From contig NC_134429.1 in NCBI RefSeq assembly GCF_030867145.1, positions 18,833,115 through 18,897,114 of the forward strand: a DNA stretch of 64,000 nt, in the 5' to 3' direction. Under the pieces are notes generated by a model that was given only the letters and a program-made list of their open reading frames with translations, was not told the origin of the DNA and made no database searches. Both the position numbers and the translations under genes were made by a program. This stretch comes from Opisthocomus hoazin. Its lineage: Eukaryota > Chordata > Aves > Opisthocomiformes > Opisthocomidae. This document shows, piece after piece, positions 23,297 to 37,900 of the stretch (its first letter is position 1; every line of letters begins with the position of its first letter).

Positions 23297-26087
23297 GTGA
23301 GTGAGGCCGGCTCCGAGCCCCGGGGCCATGGGCGGGCCGCGCCGCCGGGAAAGCCCCCGCGAGGGGTCGCGTTGTGAAGGCCGAAAGTCAGCCGCGAGGG
23401 GAGAAACGGCGATAACAGGAGCGCGGCGTCCTTTGGCACCGCCGTTCGCTTGTTCTGAGGGAGCTCAGGGGTGTCAGAGGGTTTCCTGAAAAAGAATTGG
23501 TTGTTTTCAGCGGTGATTTGAGTCCAGCTGGAGGCTGAGTTTCAGCGTTGTTGAATCCAAATACTTGTATTTCCTATTGCATTTCTTCACACACAAAAAG
23601 CACCAACCAATTAAAGATTCATCTTCAAAAGACGGGGAAAGAACCTATTTGTGGTGAACATTTAACGTTTTGGCATTTCTGTTGTCACCTACGTACTGAA
23701 TTGTTTCCCAGCTGAGAGGAATTTTTTTGCTCACTCCCTTCCAGTGCTTTTCTTTTGGGTCTTTTGAAGTTTGCAACTTGGATAATGACGTGACAGGGAA
23801 TTCACACAGTTTGATTACACAAGATCTAATTTTAAAAAGCATAAGGAAGAGATTGGCTCCTGCTGTATACATCTGTGGTGAGCTCTAGGTGTAGAGCATG
23901 GCTGCTGTATTGTATTCATTACCAGTTAGCAATGTCCTGGTTTAAGGTAAAGCATACCTCTGTCATTGGGCTAATAATCTTCCTTTATGGCCTCAGGTGA
24001 AATGAAAAGGCAGAAAAGAAAACGTTTGAACTGCCCAAAGAGTTTGCAACAGACTGATAGACGGGACTGTGTGACTGCTACGAAGGCCAGGATTTTTCTT
24101 ACTGTTCCAAAAAATGCAGACTTGTTCCACGTGAATAGCTCCTGCAACGACCACTGTTCTCCTCTGTGCTTCAGCACTTCTGCACCGGTACCCAAAGAGG
24201 GCAGTGGCAGCCCACACACACTCGTAAAGCTCTTGGTTCTGTCTGGTGCCAGAGTAGCGTAGGCTGTTGTCCACACTCGCCCTCCCTGTCGTGGGTTTGT
24301 GGAGGTTAATCAACAGCAAGAAGGAGGGGAAAAAAAATGGCTGTGATGTCAGTATCTATGGGCGAAAACCAAATTGGAAACCACCTATACTTTTTAAATT
24401 TCACTTTCTTTCTACAAACTGGGGGTTGCGAAATATTGTGTGCTCACAGGATATCTCACTCGAGCATGTCTGGTCGTTTTTAGTGGAATATGTAGTTTTC
24501 ATTTATGTCCTAAGCGCTGAGGCAGGGTTGTTGATGCAAAGTGACTGTTGTGTTAGACCCCAGAGGGAGCTACAATTGGGCAGCAAACTGAAATGATGTT
24601 TGGACTTACAAAACCCCACCGAGAGATGTGACGATTTTTGTTACTTAAGCTTCAAATATGTACAAGAAGTGTTTTTCTAGAAGTAGGAAAATGATAGAGA
24701 TTTTAAGGAAAAAATGTCAATGTGAAACCACAAAGAGAGAAACCAACCAAACAAAAAGATTTTCAGTTTCCTGAGGGTGTAAAAATTGTACTCTCATCAT
24801 AGTTTTATTTCAGATGTCTAATATTTTCCATGATTGCCTCAGATTTCAATCACAATAATGGGATCTTTCGTACACAAAGTTTTCATATGTCCCACCTGTG
24901 CCCACATCAGAACCTTCTGATTTAGTGAAGTTTATCAATCCATATCCTTCTCTTTGAACTGTTTTGATTCTGATGCCATGAAATGCTTGAAGGAAAAATG
25001 GTTTGTTTCAAGAAACAAGTAATAGTTGATCTGTTTTGTTTTAATGTCTTACACTCGCTCATCCTTATATCTGAGTTGAGCTCACAGTTTACAAATGCTC
25101 GAAGGTTTTGCAGAACAGAAGGAACTGTATAATAAATTGTTATTATTATACTTCAAGATGAAAAGCACTGTATTAATACAAGGTATTATTAGGCTGTTGT
25201 ATTAGCCTACATTATTTCACCTAATAAATTCCCCATGGCAACTCATGCAGTGTAATACATACCTAGTTTTATACCCTTTGACCTGAGGACAATTGCTTTT
25301 TTTTTCCCCCTCTGCCACACCATTTTGTCATTTTTTGTGTTTCCACTGGAATTCCTACTAAGTCATCTAAGTCTAGAAATGCGAGAAACGTGAACCTGGG
25401 GACTGTAATAAAGGCTCCAGGATGCTGAAGGGATTCCAGAGCACATATTTACAACTCTGTCATTCTCTCTAATGTTCCCCAACCCCAAAGTATTTCATGC
25501 ATAAGTGTGTTGTCATGAACGTTCCATTCATCCCTCTGGTATGTTATTCTCAACACTAATGATAGCATAAGGAGACTTCCCTCTCAGAGTAGTTTGTTTC
25601 TTCCCAGTTGTTTTCCAACATGCAAATGAATCACACCATAGAATTTCCTCTCTCTGTAAAGTATCTTTGGTGTACTGCTATCATGTCTTGAAGGCATAAT
25701 TTAAACCTGGGCTTGGGAAGTCACTAGAAGCTCCAAATCTATGTTCTTAAATCATTAAATGCATCAAGTAAATACGTACATACTGCTAAATTAACTTCAA
25801 AAGTGATCAACTCCAGCACAGAGACAAGTAAGACAGCTGACTATCTCATAAAAGGTTGGAGCTGTTTTTCTAATTTTATGTGGGCTGCTGAGCAGGATCA
25901 CATGGGTGGTTACAGGACATGAAAACATCTTGATGTGCTTGTGAACACAGACCTTTTGTATTCTTCACAAATACGTAGCTGTCTGACTTTTGCATTACAG
26001 AAAATTTTCTTGTAATTGTAATTGTAAGAAGAGCATTGCAAATTTTCAGGTCAAATACAAATAAAAGGAATCAGAATTTCTTCTACT

Positions 26088-26160
26088 TGTGGGTGCCTTT
26101 GGGTAAGTCCTTTGCTTCAGTTTCTTCATCGAATGAAAGTAGGACTTTCTGCACTACTCC
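26088..26160 (+). repeat. MIR-like SINE relic
   Basis: The run 'tttgggtaagtcctttgc' followed by 'ttcagtttcttcatcgaatg' follows the MIR order (gggcaagt, then cctcagtttcctcatctg). Diverged, with soft edges. Confidence 0.5.
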
Positions 26161-28164
26161 ACACATGCTGTCAAATGGGTATTTTGAGGCCGAGCTTGGT
26201 GGATGAAGAAATAATTTGAGAAAGAAAACGCACCCTGAGGAATGTACTGAGGGTTAATTAGCGTTCACATGTACTCAAATGTAATCTTGTCCAGTAAATG
26301 TGGCAATGCTGTGGCTGCTGAGCGTCTCTGTTTAGCTTGTCCAGAAAGACAGAGAACATTTGGAAGAACAGCCGTGCCCCAAGGCTGCTCAGAACTGAGG
26401 GTGCTGATGAAATGGAAAGTTCTTACATCCCAGGAAGACATTTGATATATCCTTGGGGAAGCTATTTCCCGAAGCCCTGTTGCCAACAGCCGTGTTACAG
26501 TGGGATCAGGAGAGGACGTAACTCCATAACTCCTATGGACTCAAAGGGCAGGGTTTTTTCTTCAGTTACTTCATGGGTTGACCATTGAACCCATTGCTGC
26601 TTCAGATAGCCAAGATAGGTCTCTCAGCTTAAGTAGTAAGAAAACCAGGAATCTTTACTTCTACGCTTGATATAGAGAACTACACCCTAGGTCCTTTACT
26701 GGTTTTTCAGTCTATAGAGCCTGTGGACTTGGAAGATCAGTCAGTTATAATGCACTCCCTTACTTTACACGTCCATAGAATGTGTTCCCTGACATCTGTC
26801 ACAGTGAGATTACTGATCTAATCCTTTTATTTGCTGTCTAAAGCCACTGCTAACTGGCATCATGTAAATATTTTGGATGTACAAAGGCAGAATTTGCTAA
26901 CTGGGAAGCTCTTACTCCCTGCAAGCACAAGATGTGTTAAGGAAATCATTGCCCAGTGAATAAATGGAAGAGTGTCACGTGGCCTCTCATGCCTGCCTAC
27001 CACCGAGAACAGGGGCCTCAAGGAACTGAAGGTGCCGGGCAAATCCTGCCTGGCAGCTCCCTCCGTTACCAAGGACACAGCCAAGATTCAGAGCAAGCAA
27101 AAGCCACACGGATCAGTAAAGAAGGAAGCTTGGGAGTGTTACACTGAAGTAGGAGCGATGTGGGTGGAGATTACCAAACACTGTAAAGGTGAGAGTGGAG
27201 CTGGGCAGAGGGGCAAGAAGCTTGGATGGAACGCAGAAGGAGAGGAGAAATGGGGAGAAAATGCTCAAGGGCCTCAGAACAAAGGAGCTGTGGCAACCTT
27301 GATCTGAGTGGGCTGGAAGAAGCAAGTCAGAGAGGGGGCTGAACCTTTGCAAAGCCATGGGGAAGGAACGAATGCATCAGTAGGATGTTGCTAAGGAAGA
27401 GGTAGCAGCTGAACAATCACCTTGAAGAGTTCATCCCACGAGTAACATGAGAAAGCCCCAGAAACATCTCCTACTGAGAAGGGGAGCACCACTTATTAGC
27501 ATGGCCATTGTCAGTGTTTGCCAAAGACGGGCCATAGTTACAAGGAGCTCAGCGATGCTTCTGAAGCCATTTTTCATTTATGCAGGGCGAAATGTGTGTT
27601 CTAGACACTCTTATCTGAAAGGCCTTAGTTAGGATTTGGGGTTTGTACTATGTTTAAGCATTAATAAATATTACTGAACTGTATTTACTCTGAACTTTTT
27701 AAAGTGTATTGCTTTATTTTGAGTGAATGCAAAACTTTTACAAAGGTGTTTTTCTTTTTTGGGAGGGGCTTTCAACAAAAGAAATTTGGTATTCTGAACC
27801 AATTAGTGCAAAGCACTAATGGATCACGTTTTCCACTCTCTGAGCTTGCATTCAAACCGAGAGATATCCTTGACCAATAATCCTTCAGAGATCTTTTTAT
27901 AAGAGTACAGGACATTAATGCTAATGTCTTGGCCAGATTCCGTTCAAATAATTATATCCTGCCTTCCTGATTCCCTTCCAATTTCAAGTGCAGATGAGAT
28001 GCATCACTTCCAGGTCGAAACTATGAGCAATGTCATTTGCATTAAAACATCTTGCTGCTTTCCCATCTAAAAGTAGTTCAATTTCATTGATGGATGAAAC
28101 AACATAGGGTTTTTTGTTTTGGCTTTCTCATAACCTTACCCTTGGGCTGCATCCCCTCTGCTCC

Positions 28165-28702
28165 GCTCTGGTGAGACCCCCCCGGGAGTCCTGCGTCCAG
28201 CTCTGGAGCCCTCAGCACAGGACAGACCTGGAGCTGTGGGAGCGGGGCCAGAGGAGGCCCCAGCAATGATCCGAGGGCTGGAACCCCTGTGCTGGGAGAA
28301 AAGGCTGGGAGAGCTGGGGCTGTTCAGCCTAGAGAGGAGAAGGCCTCAGACAGATCTTAGTGCAGCCAGCCAGTACTTAAAGGGGGCTTAGAAGAAAGAT
28401 GGGGACAGACATTTTAGCAGGGACTGTAGCGATAGGGCAAGGGGTTATGGCTTTAAACTAAAAGAGGGGAGATTGAAACTGGGTGTGAGGAAGACATTTT
28501 TAACTCTGAGGGTGGTGAGACCCTGGCCCAGGCTGCCCAGAGAAGCTGTGGCTGCCCCCTCCCTGGTAGTGTTCAAGGCCAGGTTGGACGGGGCTTTGAG
28601 CACCCTGGCCCAGTGGCAGGTGTCCCTGCCCATGGCAGGGGGGATGGAACCGGATGATCTATAAGGTCCCTTCCAACCCAACCCATTCTATGATTCTGTA
28701 AA
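28165..28702 (+). mobile_element. CR1 LINE 3' end
   Basis: Sense-orientation CR1 with the expected order: 'ctggagccctcagcacagga', 'ctgttcagcctagagaggag', 'ccaggctgcccagagaagct', 'gatggaaccggatgatct', and the tail 'ggtcccttccaacccaac' plus 'cattctatgattctgt'. The 5' end is truncated, as is usual. Moderately diverged. Confidence 0.92.
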
Positions 28703-31700
28703 GTACTACCAACTTGGCTCTCTTTCAATCTTTGCCCAAAAGACAATTTAGAGATATTGTGTGTGTCTCTGTTTTTCCTACTTTTGGTTCTTTGTCCTTC
28801 TGAGGGGTTTTATTGCTTTAACTACCGTACTGGCTTTTATCAAGTAACTTCCCTCCGGTGAATGTTTTGTCACTATAGTGCATGTTTGTTTCATATTATT
28901 ACACAAATACAGTATATCATTATCTAGTAGAACTATATTACTTTGTAGAATTCCCCAAAACCTTTGATTCCTTAGGAAACTGATCTTTTTTTTTTTTTAA
29001 TGGAAACTGATAACTTGTTCATAAATAGCTTTAGCGTGGGTGGTGATCTTGAGTTTCAGAGAAGGGCTGTAATGGTTCATGAGTCTCACTGATTCATTGT
29101 TGATCATGAGGAAATAATTCAATTGTTTTGAAGCTCCATATTTATTTTTATATAAAGAAAGGATAACATTATTTATCTAGCTTTACTGTAAGCATGCACA
29201 CTTAATCCTTTGGTGAGTGTCACCCATTTTGAGCTCTCTGGACTAAAGGTTCCACATCAGCAAGTGCCAAACATGAATCATAATCTTTGTTTTCCATGAT
29301 CACTGCTGTTATAACAATCAATGTTGTTCATTTGTAGGACAGATTAATATTTCCAGGCATCATACTTTTTGTGATTTACTTCATTTTGTACTGTCTGAAT
29401 TGCAGAGGCAGCAGGCAATCAGACAGCCGTAGGTGACCCAAATAAAATGACAGACAATTTAACCTAAGTGCTGATAAAACCCTGATAAACTTGCTGAAAC
29501 CAGGGCTTTTTTCCCGTTGATTTCCTCTCTTGCCTGGCTAAAGTCGGGCGTGACCTCCTTTATGATGATTGACAAGTTAGTATTACTTAGAAAATAATTC
29601 TGGCATGTTTCTGAGTCAGAAAGGTTAGTCCTCTTCCTCATTTATTCCACCAGTACTAGGTAGGGAGCTCCACGACCAGGATCCAGTTCTCATTTACGTC
29701 TCCATCCTGTGCTTCCCAAACGCTAATTGGTACACAGCCATCAGTGTCCATAAGGTGATGTCATTAGAAGGCTACTTAATATGCAAAGACAAATAATATG
29801 ACATACCAGTTTCTCCTTACTGGTCATCGCTTTCACTCGGAGCCTTTCACTGCTTCCACATGCTCTTCTTTAGTATTTGACATTTGTATGATTACATTGC
29901 TCTTTATATCCAAAGTACGGCATGCCCAGCATTAGAACGTTATTAAGCTATTACCTTGCAAGATGGACGTATGCCTTCAAAAGCCTTTATAATGACTGTG
30001 GTTTCATTACTGCTGAACTTCCTTTAAAGCCAGGTAATCTCCACACATATCTCTATAGATAATCATTCTTCACAGAGATCATTTGCAATTTCAGAGCAAG
30101 TTTTTGTCTCTCAATATTTTTTCTTACTTGTTTAAAACATTTAGTTCTACAGGAAGAAGCTGGCTGAGCTGACCAGTGGATTGTTTTCCTCTGGTTAAAG
30201 ACAAAATGAGCCTCACTCAATGGGCTGCTTTGCTAATTTTCTTTGACCAGTATGCCTCTGCCGTGACCTAGAAGAATTGCCTCCAGTGCTGACAGGAGGA
30301 ATGGACCTTTCAATGGCAAAATGTTTCCTTTATAGCGCTTACTAAGCAACGCAGAGTACCTGCTAAACTTAGCCCGCATTGTAAATCCTTGCTTTCCCAC
30401 TCCACCTTCTGATCTGTATTTTTCCTTGATGTCCATGAAGAGAAACAGGCATGCACTGAATGCCACCAGAGTGGCTGGAGCAGACAAAGTGTAGAAACAC
30501 ACGCAGTCTTTTACAGCCAGATTCTGTTCAGTTCACGTGAGACAAACAGCTTTTGGAGGTGCTGCAGCCTTGCAGGAAGACGCATCTTTGAAGAGGAGGG
30601 GGGAAACCTTTTGGAACTATCGGTGCAAATAACATTTTGAATTTATGTCTGCCCGCATAGTCTCTGGGTATCTTAGTAATAAATAGATGCCGGAGATTGT
30701 CAGAAATAAGAAATAAGGCAGCATGATTTCCTGTGGCACCCAGAGTAACAGAATGATGTTTCTTCTCACAATTTACACTGGATATTCATGACAATGTGTC
30801 CTAGAGAGTCTTCTCCTGAGGGGTGCTCAGGGCATACTCTGAAGCCTGGGGCAGATCAAAGGTAATCTGCTTTTGTTCATCCCAACAGCAAAAACCCAAT
30901 CCTATCCTCTTTGTAACTCCACCATTGTGTTTAATCTCTAGTACGCAGATATATGTAGTGTACGGGATTCTTTGACACAGAACTGACCTAGCTGTGGTGG
31001 CAAAGCAGGGTGTGGGGAGCCAGGGACCCTCTTGAAGAGAATTTCACAGGTAATTGCTGCTGATCTATCAAGTCAAAGTTGATGTCCAGGTCTTTAATGG
31101 AATAAAATATGAAGTAGATATTTGCTGCCAAAACCTGCCGGAATACTCCAGTCAAAAATGCCAGGGATAGTGAGGAAAACCGGGTTATTTTATGTTAAGA
31201 CACACTTCAAAATTAAGTAATACAAAATGCACTACTTGCATTGTAGGCCTAACTGTCAGTCCTTGTGTGATGAGTGAATGCATTCTCTCAAAGAGGAGAG
31301 AGAATTTCAGAAAAAAGATCAGGTAGAGGCTATAAGCCCTCATGATGTACATTCACTTCTGAGCCATATTAAATGGCCTCCAAGGCAAATGCAAATTACA
31401 ACTGTTCTTGATCTATAGACCTCTATGACAAATGGGTCTAGAAGTGAAAATAATCTGAAGATCTTGTCCTCTCATGCTGATGAAGTGAGGAGAAAGTCTG
31501 TTACGTTAAGCAATGGGCATTGCAAGGAGCTCCTTTGAGGAGGCTGAAAGCTAAAGGCTGAATTCTGTGGGATCCGATACAGGCAGCACCCCTTGCACTT
31601 CGCTGGAAAGTATCTGCAGGACTGTTAAATGCACAAACAATTCTGTCACCTGTTTGTCTAATACAGAAGTTATCTTAAAATACCAGATGAGATCTAGGAA

Positions 31701-31867
31701 TATCTCTTAAAAACATATTTTTAAATACTGTAGCATGACTACAACCCATCCTGTTGCAATTAACAAGCGGTGTCAAGGCAAGAGTCATCATCGTGCTTAC
31801 ACGGCAGCTTACATCACCAAAGCTTTATACAAACACCAATTAGCCCTCTCGACAATGCTGCAAAGTG

Positions 31868-31985
31868 TCATTATGTCCATTGCAGAGATGAAGCAACAGA
31901 GAAGAGGCAGAAAGATTTGCCCAAGATTGCACAGCAAGAGAGGAGAAGTTCAAGAGTTGAAGGCTATCAGGCTGGCATTTCTTTG
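31868..31985 (-). repeat. MIR-like SINE relic (antisense)
   Basis: 'gcagagatgaagcaacagag', then 'agatttgcccaagattgcac', matches an inverted MIR (gaggaaactgaggcacagag, then acttgcccaaggtcacac). The downstream part also tracks the element loosely. Confidence 0.55.
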
Positions 31986-34900
31986 TCCAGGTTGTGGCAG
32001 ACTCTGCCCTCGTCTGTGGGTGGAGTTTTCTACTTCCTGCCATTGCTTCTGCAGTTCTGGTGGATAGGGAAAATTGAGTATCATCTTGTTGCATTTGTTT
32101 TTCATTTCTTGTTGGGTTTGTTTGTTGTAAACATGCTAGAAACTGGACAAAAATCTCCTTGGCAAGCAGGGACCCTCCAGCAAGCAGGACACAGACTTTG
32201 AACCAATGGTTTTGAAGAGTTTTTAAACTTCTGCCTTTATTGGGTTTTATATGGTGCTGATGGGGTAAATTTAGTGAGAAGACATCACTAGGCCAGTTTA
32301 GCTCCTTTTGGTTACAAAATGTTCCTGATGTAACTTTTGGGGCTTCCTTGGGGAATTCTGTGGAGGTTTCTGTTAGCGCTGAACAGACAGGTCAGACCAG
32401 GAATATTTGTGCTGTTCGGGTGGACTGTTCACTCTGCATTACTCATGGTGAGGTGCGGGTCGTGGAAGTCGCCTGGCAGAGCTTCTGCTCTTTGATTGGC
32501 CAGTAAAGCTTTCCCGGGCATGAAAAAAATGAAAAACAAGTGATTAATAGCGAATCTTAGGGCCTAGCAGCTAGCGACGGTGCTTTCCATGTGAGTAAGC
32601 GCACTCCAGACATCAGAGCAAACAGACCCGGAGCACAGGGACATTCATGGTTCTCCCAGATAATCTTCTGCAAGTTTGAATGATTCAAAAATAAGTCATC
32701 AATGCAATCCTTACATCAACCTAGCATTTTGGATTGCCTTTGGCATCATTTAAAGGTTACAGAATTATCTCTTCTTTAAAGCCAGGTCTTCTCTTCAGCC
32801 GCAGCGCTTCCCTGAGGGTTTGCCTGCATTCAGGGGATAGTTACTATGCTTTTTAAAGTTTTCAGCACTGGTAGCCCGCATAGAGCTGGTTATGTTTGCC
32901 ACTGGGGCATCAGGTCTCCGATTTTGCAATTACTGACTCAGGCATGAACAGAGCTGTTCTATGAGAAGGTGAAGGAATCCTTCAGAGGTCGCTGATGGAA
33001 AATACAGTATTGCTCCTGAATTTAACACAAAAAACATCCATCTGAAGAGCTATGACAGCTGACACAGCCACTTAGGTAATAGCTAGTTTCAGTTACCGAT
33101 TTGCTAATGACTGTTTTGCCCTCGTGCAGTTTGTTCCCGGTTTCTTCATTCCCCGCCTTCCCAGTTGCCATACTGTAGTACCTCTTCCTCTTGTTGACAT
33201 CTGTTCTAGTTCCCGATAGGAAAGCCTGAAGTTACTGGATCGATTAACCTCAGTGAATTGCTACCAAGCATTGAAGTCTCTCCCCTGGGTACCACAAGAC
33301 GGGAGCCGGACGTGCTATCTACCGCCTTCTCCAGGAGCTTGGATGACTGCTTGGGGAGATTTGGGCTTCATTTCTGATGGAGTTATGGTATCTGTGATTC
33401 CAGGATGGTTGCGTCTTGCACATCCACAGAAGAAGCAGCTTTTACTGATGTTCTCCAACCTCTGTCAGTGCGAATTGCATCAGCATTCCTACAGATACTG
33501 CGTCTGAGCTGGAGCAGGATTAAAAAAAAAAATAATCCACTAGCAAGCAGGATTTCACCAGCCTGTGAGTCTTTGAAACTGGCTGAGGGGCTGACAGGTC
33601 TGAGCAGGTGGAACAGCACCTACGAAGGCCCGTGACTAAAGAAACAGGAACAGAGAACAGGAACAGAAACAAGAAAGCAGGTGTTATCCCAGAGGGATGA
33701 CAGCAGCAGCTACAGGAGTCTTACTCAGAAAGGTGAGTGAGTGGAAATGAATGCTTGGTCATACTGGAAGCCAGCAGGATTTTGCTACTGAGGCTGCATT
33801 TTTAACCTTATGCGCCTCTGGTGGAGGCTTAATGAAAAGCAGGGGTTACGTGGGGCCTCTTCATAACAAGGGGTGTAATTAAGGAGGATTAAAATGGCTG
33901 GTGACTAGCAGAATATGCATGTGCTCATTGCTGTGATTTCTGGGATTTGTAAGGATGTGCTGGCTAGCTTTAGCCTTGCTAACTCAGGCGCTGCTGGTGA
34001 TAAAACCAGAGCACCGGGGAGCTCAGCACACGTTAAGGAGTGTTTACCTACTTCTTTGAGCAGGTTTGGCAGCCTTGGCAGCATTCGAAGCTGCTTTGGC
34101 TAGATGCAAACAGGACGCCAAGGTAGACCAATGCCAGCCTATTTCTGCAGGCACAGCTCACTGTGGTTTCAAGATGCAGATCCCCTCAGCTACGGCTCAA
34201 AGCATCGCACAAGCAAAGCAGTGAATGTTAGGATTCCTGGGAGAAATTTTGGTGAGCAGAGCTTCAATACGGAGACTCCAGGAGATGAGGGAAACACCTG
34301 AAAATCAGAGTCAGTTCAGGAACATTTGGGACAGGATCAAAAGGAGACATTAAGCAATGTTTGAAAGCTCTCCAGGGCAGGGACTGCCTTTGTTCTGCCT
34401 CTCGAATAGGACTGGACAAGTTGTCAGCAGTTCCATAACACCCCTGAGTACTGCTCCTTTCTCCAGTAGGACAGCAGAGAAGCAATTTTGTGTTCTGCTT
34501 TGAAAAGGTGACAAAGCAGTTCTGGCAAGTAAGAACCGGGAAGAAATACAGGAGGCAGAGCCTGATGCATGCCAGTTCAAGTCCATACCCAGCACAGCCA
34601 AGCAACAAATGCAAAGAGGAAACGCTGGGAGTTTCCTTTTTTCTAGTTGCCCACAGAATTTTGGCTGCCTTTGAGTGGGAGGAGGAATAGACTGGCTCGT
34701 CCAGTGGCCATGAAGAAAGCGCTGTGAGGGAGTTTCCACAAAACCAGAGGAGACAAGTCACACCGATTTCGGAGAGGAAAACTGGGTTGGTATGCCGTGT
34801 CCCGTGCAATGAGAGAAAATGTGGGAAGATGCTTTGACAGAGTAACCTGGAGCATTCCAGGAGAATAAACGCCATTCATGCAGGAACAAGTGACGTGAGT

Positions 34901-37900
34901 AAAGCAAGATTTGCTAAAAATCAAGATTAAACTGTAGATCTACAAAGCCTGCTGAAGGCAGGAGGGTGAAGGAGCTGCTCCGTATCGCTTCCATTGCTAG
35001 AGGAAGTGGATGCCAAAGGCTGCTTTTCTCAGCTCGCGGCCTGGAGAGCAATATAGGGAAAAGACTGGGGAATCTCTGGAAGATCCAGGCGAGCTGAGGA
35101 ATAATAGAAAGGAATGAAACACCGAAGTGTGAGAGAGCACGATAATATGAAACAAATGCAGCAAGGGAGAAAGTGAATAACTGAAAGACAGTTTGGGTGG
35201 TTAGTGGACAGCAAATTACAGTGAAGTTTACAGCGTGGTGTGGCAGCAGGGAAAGCTGCTGGGAGTGGGGGGCTTTTGATGTGCATTTCAGTTTGGTGAT
35301 TTGGTTTAGGCCTCTCAGTGCAAGCAATTTTCAACTAACTGGGAAAGTCTTCATGAACGAGTAGCTAAAGCGTCCTCTCTTGCTTGTGTGTAAGCCAAAA
35401 GAGTGTGATTTACATGATTAGGAAAAGCACTCTTATCCATCTGGTCAGACTCAGCTCATCACAGTCTAGTTTTCTGACAAGAAGTCCAGACGGTGTGGCA
35501 CCTCTTGTTTTGGCCATTTAAAATGAGATTGGACAAAGTATTAGTATTTGAGCTCTAGAGGACTAGCTAGTCACAGCAAGAGGGACTAGTTAGAGACCAT
35601 CACTAAGCTTCTGCAGTTAAATCTCTGTGACTCTTTCACTTAAGCCTGTAACGGCAGCAAACGTAATCGGGGCCGGCACACAATGCTCTGCACACTGAAC
35701 GGTGTCTGTCTGTTCATCTGCTCACCGTCTAATAACAGCCAAAGTCACTGTTCTGAGAGAGGTTTGCTCTCTAGAGAGCAAAACCTTTTTTCGCATGCAC
35801 CAGCTGTAAGGAAATACTCAAGGATAAAAAAAAAGATGTCTGTTAGTAGATTTCCCGAAGTGCCTGAGTCCATTCCACAAGGAGCATTAATTCACTGAGT
35901 AACTCTTTTGCCTGTGTGAAGCAACGAAAGTCTCTTCTCACTGCCTGCAGGATACTCTTTGTACCTCTCTCAGGTTACTCTGATGCCGATACTAAGACAG
36001 GCACGTATTCAAAGGCCTGTTTGTACCGTCTTGGGCTTGATTTCTGTTCCAGCAGTCTATCAGCTGGGTGAGAACTCCAGGATTGTCCATGCTGAGTATG
36101 CACAATGATCAAGGCTACTGCAGAGCCAAGGGTCAAGAGTGTGGAATTTGGACAGTTCCTTCAATACGTGACAGCGATGTCAAAGCTTAAAAGCAAAATG
36201 ACAACATTCCTTTATTTTGTTTATCTGTACTGTCTTGGTCAACTAAATGGGATGTGATTCCGTTAAGCCCAACTGGGGAACAAATTGCACTTCAGGGAAA
36301 GGGGTTTGAGAACCGACCGTGTGGGAGGCGTCCTGCAGCTTGTCCGGAGGGTGTGTTCAACCATCGGCATTTGCTGCTGCTACGCAGGGCGCACAAGGTA
36401 CTTACTCCTTCCCTCCATTACAGTTCTACAAGCACTAATAAACATTTTCTGCCCTGCTGAAAATCATTATAGCATAGCCCTTTTGGCAACCCTGAAGGAC
36501 TTTCTCGGGAATGTTATCTCCATAACCTGTTTCTGTATTTTGAAAGAAACATCAACGTACTCTCTAACCAGCAAGAGAGTTCTCTTTCCCTCTCCTCCCA
36601 GTCCAGGATATTCAATGACAAATGAGCAAGCGCAAACAGAAGCGGCATCTTGCTTGAGGGACAGCTCTATTTGCTTATCCAGTTCTTCCCAATTTCCTGC
36701 AGGAAAAGTTCGTGGCTGGCTCAGAAGGTGTTGTTCTGATCTGCTGCCAGAGAATCTCTACACTGAGGCCTGCAGCCATAATGAAGCAGCAGGATTTGTC
36801 TTCTCTATGTTCTATGTTCATTGTGCAATAATCTCATTGTCAGGGGTTTATCGTTGCCATTTTCTATTTCACAATATAATAGGAAGAGAGAAAGAAGAGT
36901 GGGGGGTGAATAAATGGACGTGACAGAATTAGGTTTTCAGTGTCCTGAGTTTTTTAAAGAGAATTAACCTCTTCACCAATCAGTGACAACTGGGTGTGCA
37001 GTAGCTGTTCATTCAAGAGCCAATTGGTTTTTTTTAATGAAAAGTTTAATTTTTACACCCCCAAATACTGGTTTTAAAATGTAAAACATTTTCCGTATAT
37101 TTTTTGTGACATTTCCTTTTAATAACAAAGACAAGGGGGGTAAAACACATTAATAGCAGCTGTTTGATAGGATTCTTATCTTTTAGAATTATCATTTTAA
37201 AATTGGAGATGAACATTCCACATGGTTTGGTTTTCTAAAACAAAACGCAGCACAAAGCAGTTGTTAAAAATATAAACAGGACTGAAATCAGTCAAAACCA
37301 GAAGAGTATATTTTCCCTGATCTTCGTCCTGTTTCCCTTTTTTTTTTTAATTCAATTTTGCAAGAAATTTCAATTGTCTTTGCAAATGACAGTACTTTAA
37401 CTTCTGATGTAATAGAAAATCCGGTTCCAGCCAATTTTAAAAGGCAGGCAGGAGGTCTGCTGGTCTGATACGGAGCTCAAAACATTATCTATATTCAGAG
37501 TATTAATATTTTCATATAACAAGCTTCTTGCAAAGCCGCTGCAGAGCTGTTTTCCAGCTGGGCAGATGTCAGTAGCAATTGTGCAAGCAATCTGAGGTTC
37601 TTTGTTTTAGCAGTCCCAGAATTCCAAATCTACTTCTGCATTGCTTATGCAGACTTTTGCAAGTCTTAACTAGGCGGTGTTACAAAACTAGGGTGTTCTG
37701 ATTTAAATTGAGTATCACGGTTGATTTAGTTTATTCAAGTCTCAACATCTGAAGAGTTAAATCCTTAATGGGTGTGGGATAGCCCACTACAGATGAGCAA
37801 CTGTCTTGGAGAAACAGGAAGAAATCCACTGCCACGCGTGCCTTAGACTGAGTAGCTGATCATTTCAGATTACACTGAGGTATGTAATTCCTCAAGCACA

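Larger units (their letters stand above)
22690..23430. promoter_or_regulatory. CpG island, probable bidirectional promoter
   Basis: A strongly CpG-rich island covers the UBE2J2 5' end. It contains two copies of CCAAGATGGCGGC (YY1-type, 23084-23096 and 23205-23217), two copies of CCGCTTCCGG (ETS-type, 23151-23160 and 23191-23200) and a palindromic CCTTCCGGGAAGG (23131-23143). No TATA box was seen. Such modules are typical of housekeeping, often divergent, promoters. Long open frames across the island on both strands reflect GC content. Confidence 0.85.

Noticed and set aside
22616-23439. Long open frames (90-205 codons) on both strands of the 23 kb CpG island
   Set aside because: They overlap in several frames, are dominated by Arg, Pro, Gly and Ala from GC-rich DNA, and sit on the UBE2J2 promoter and first exon.
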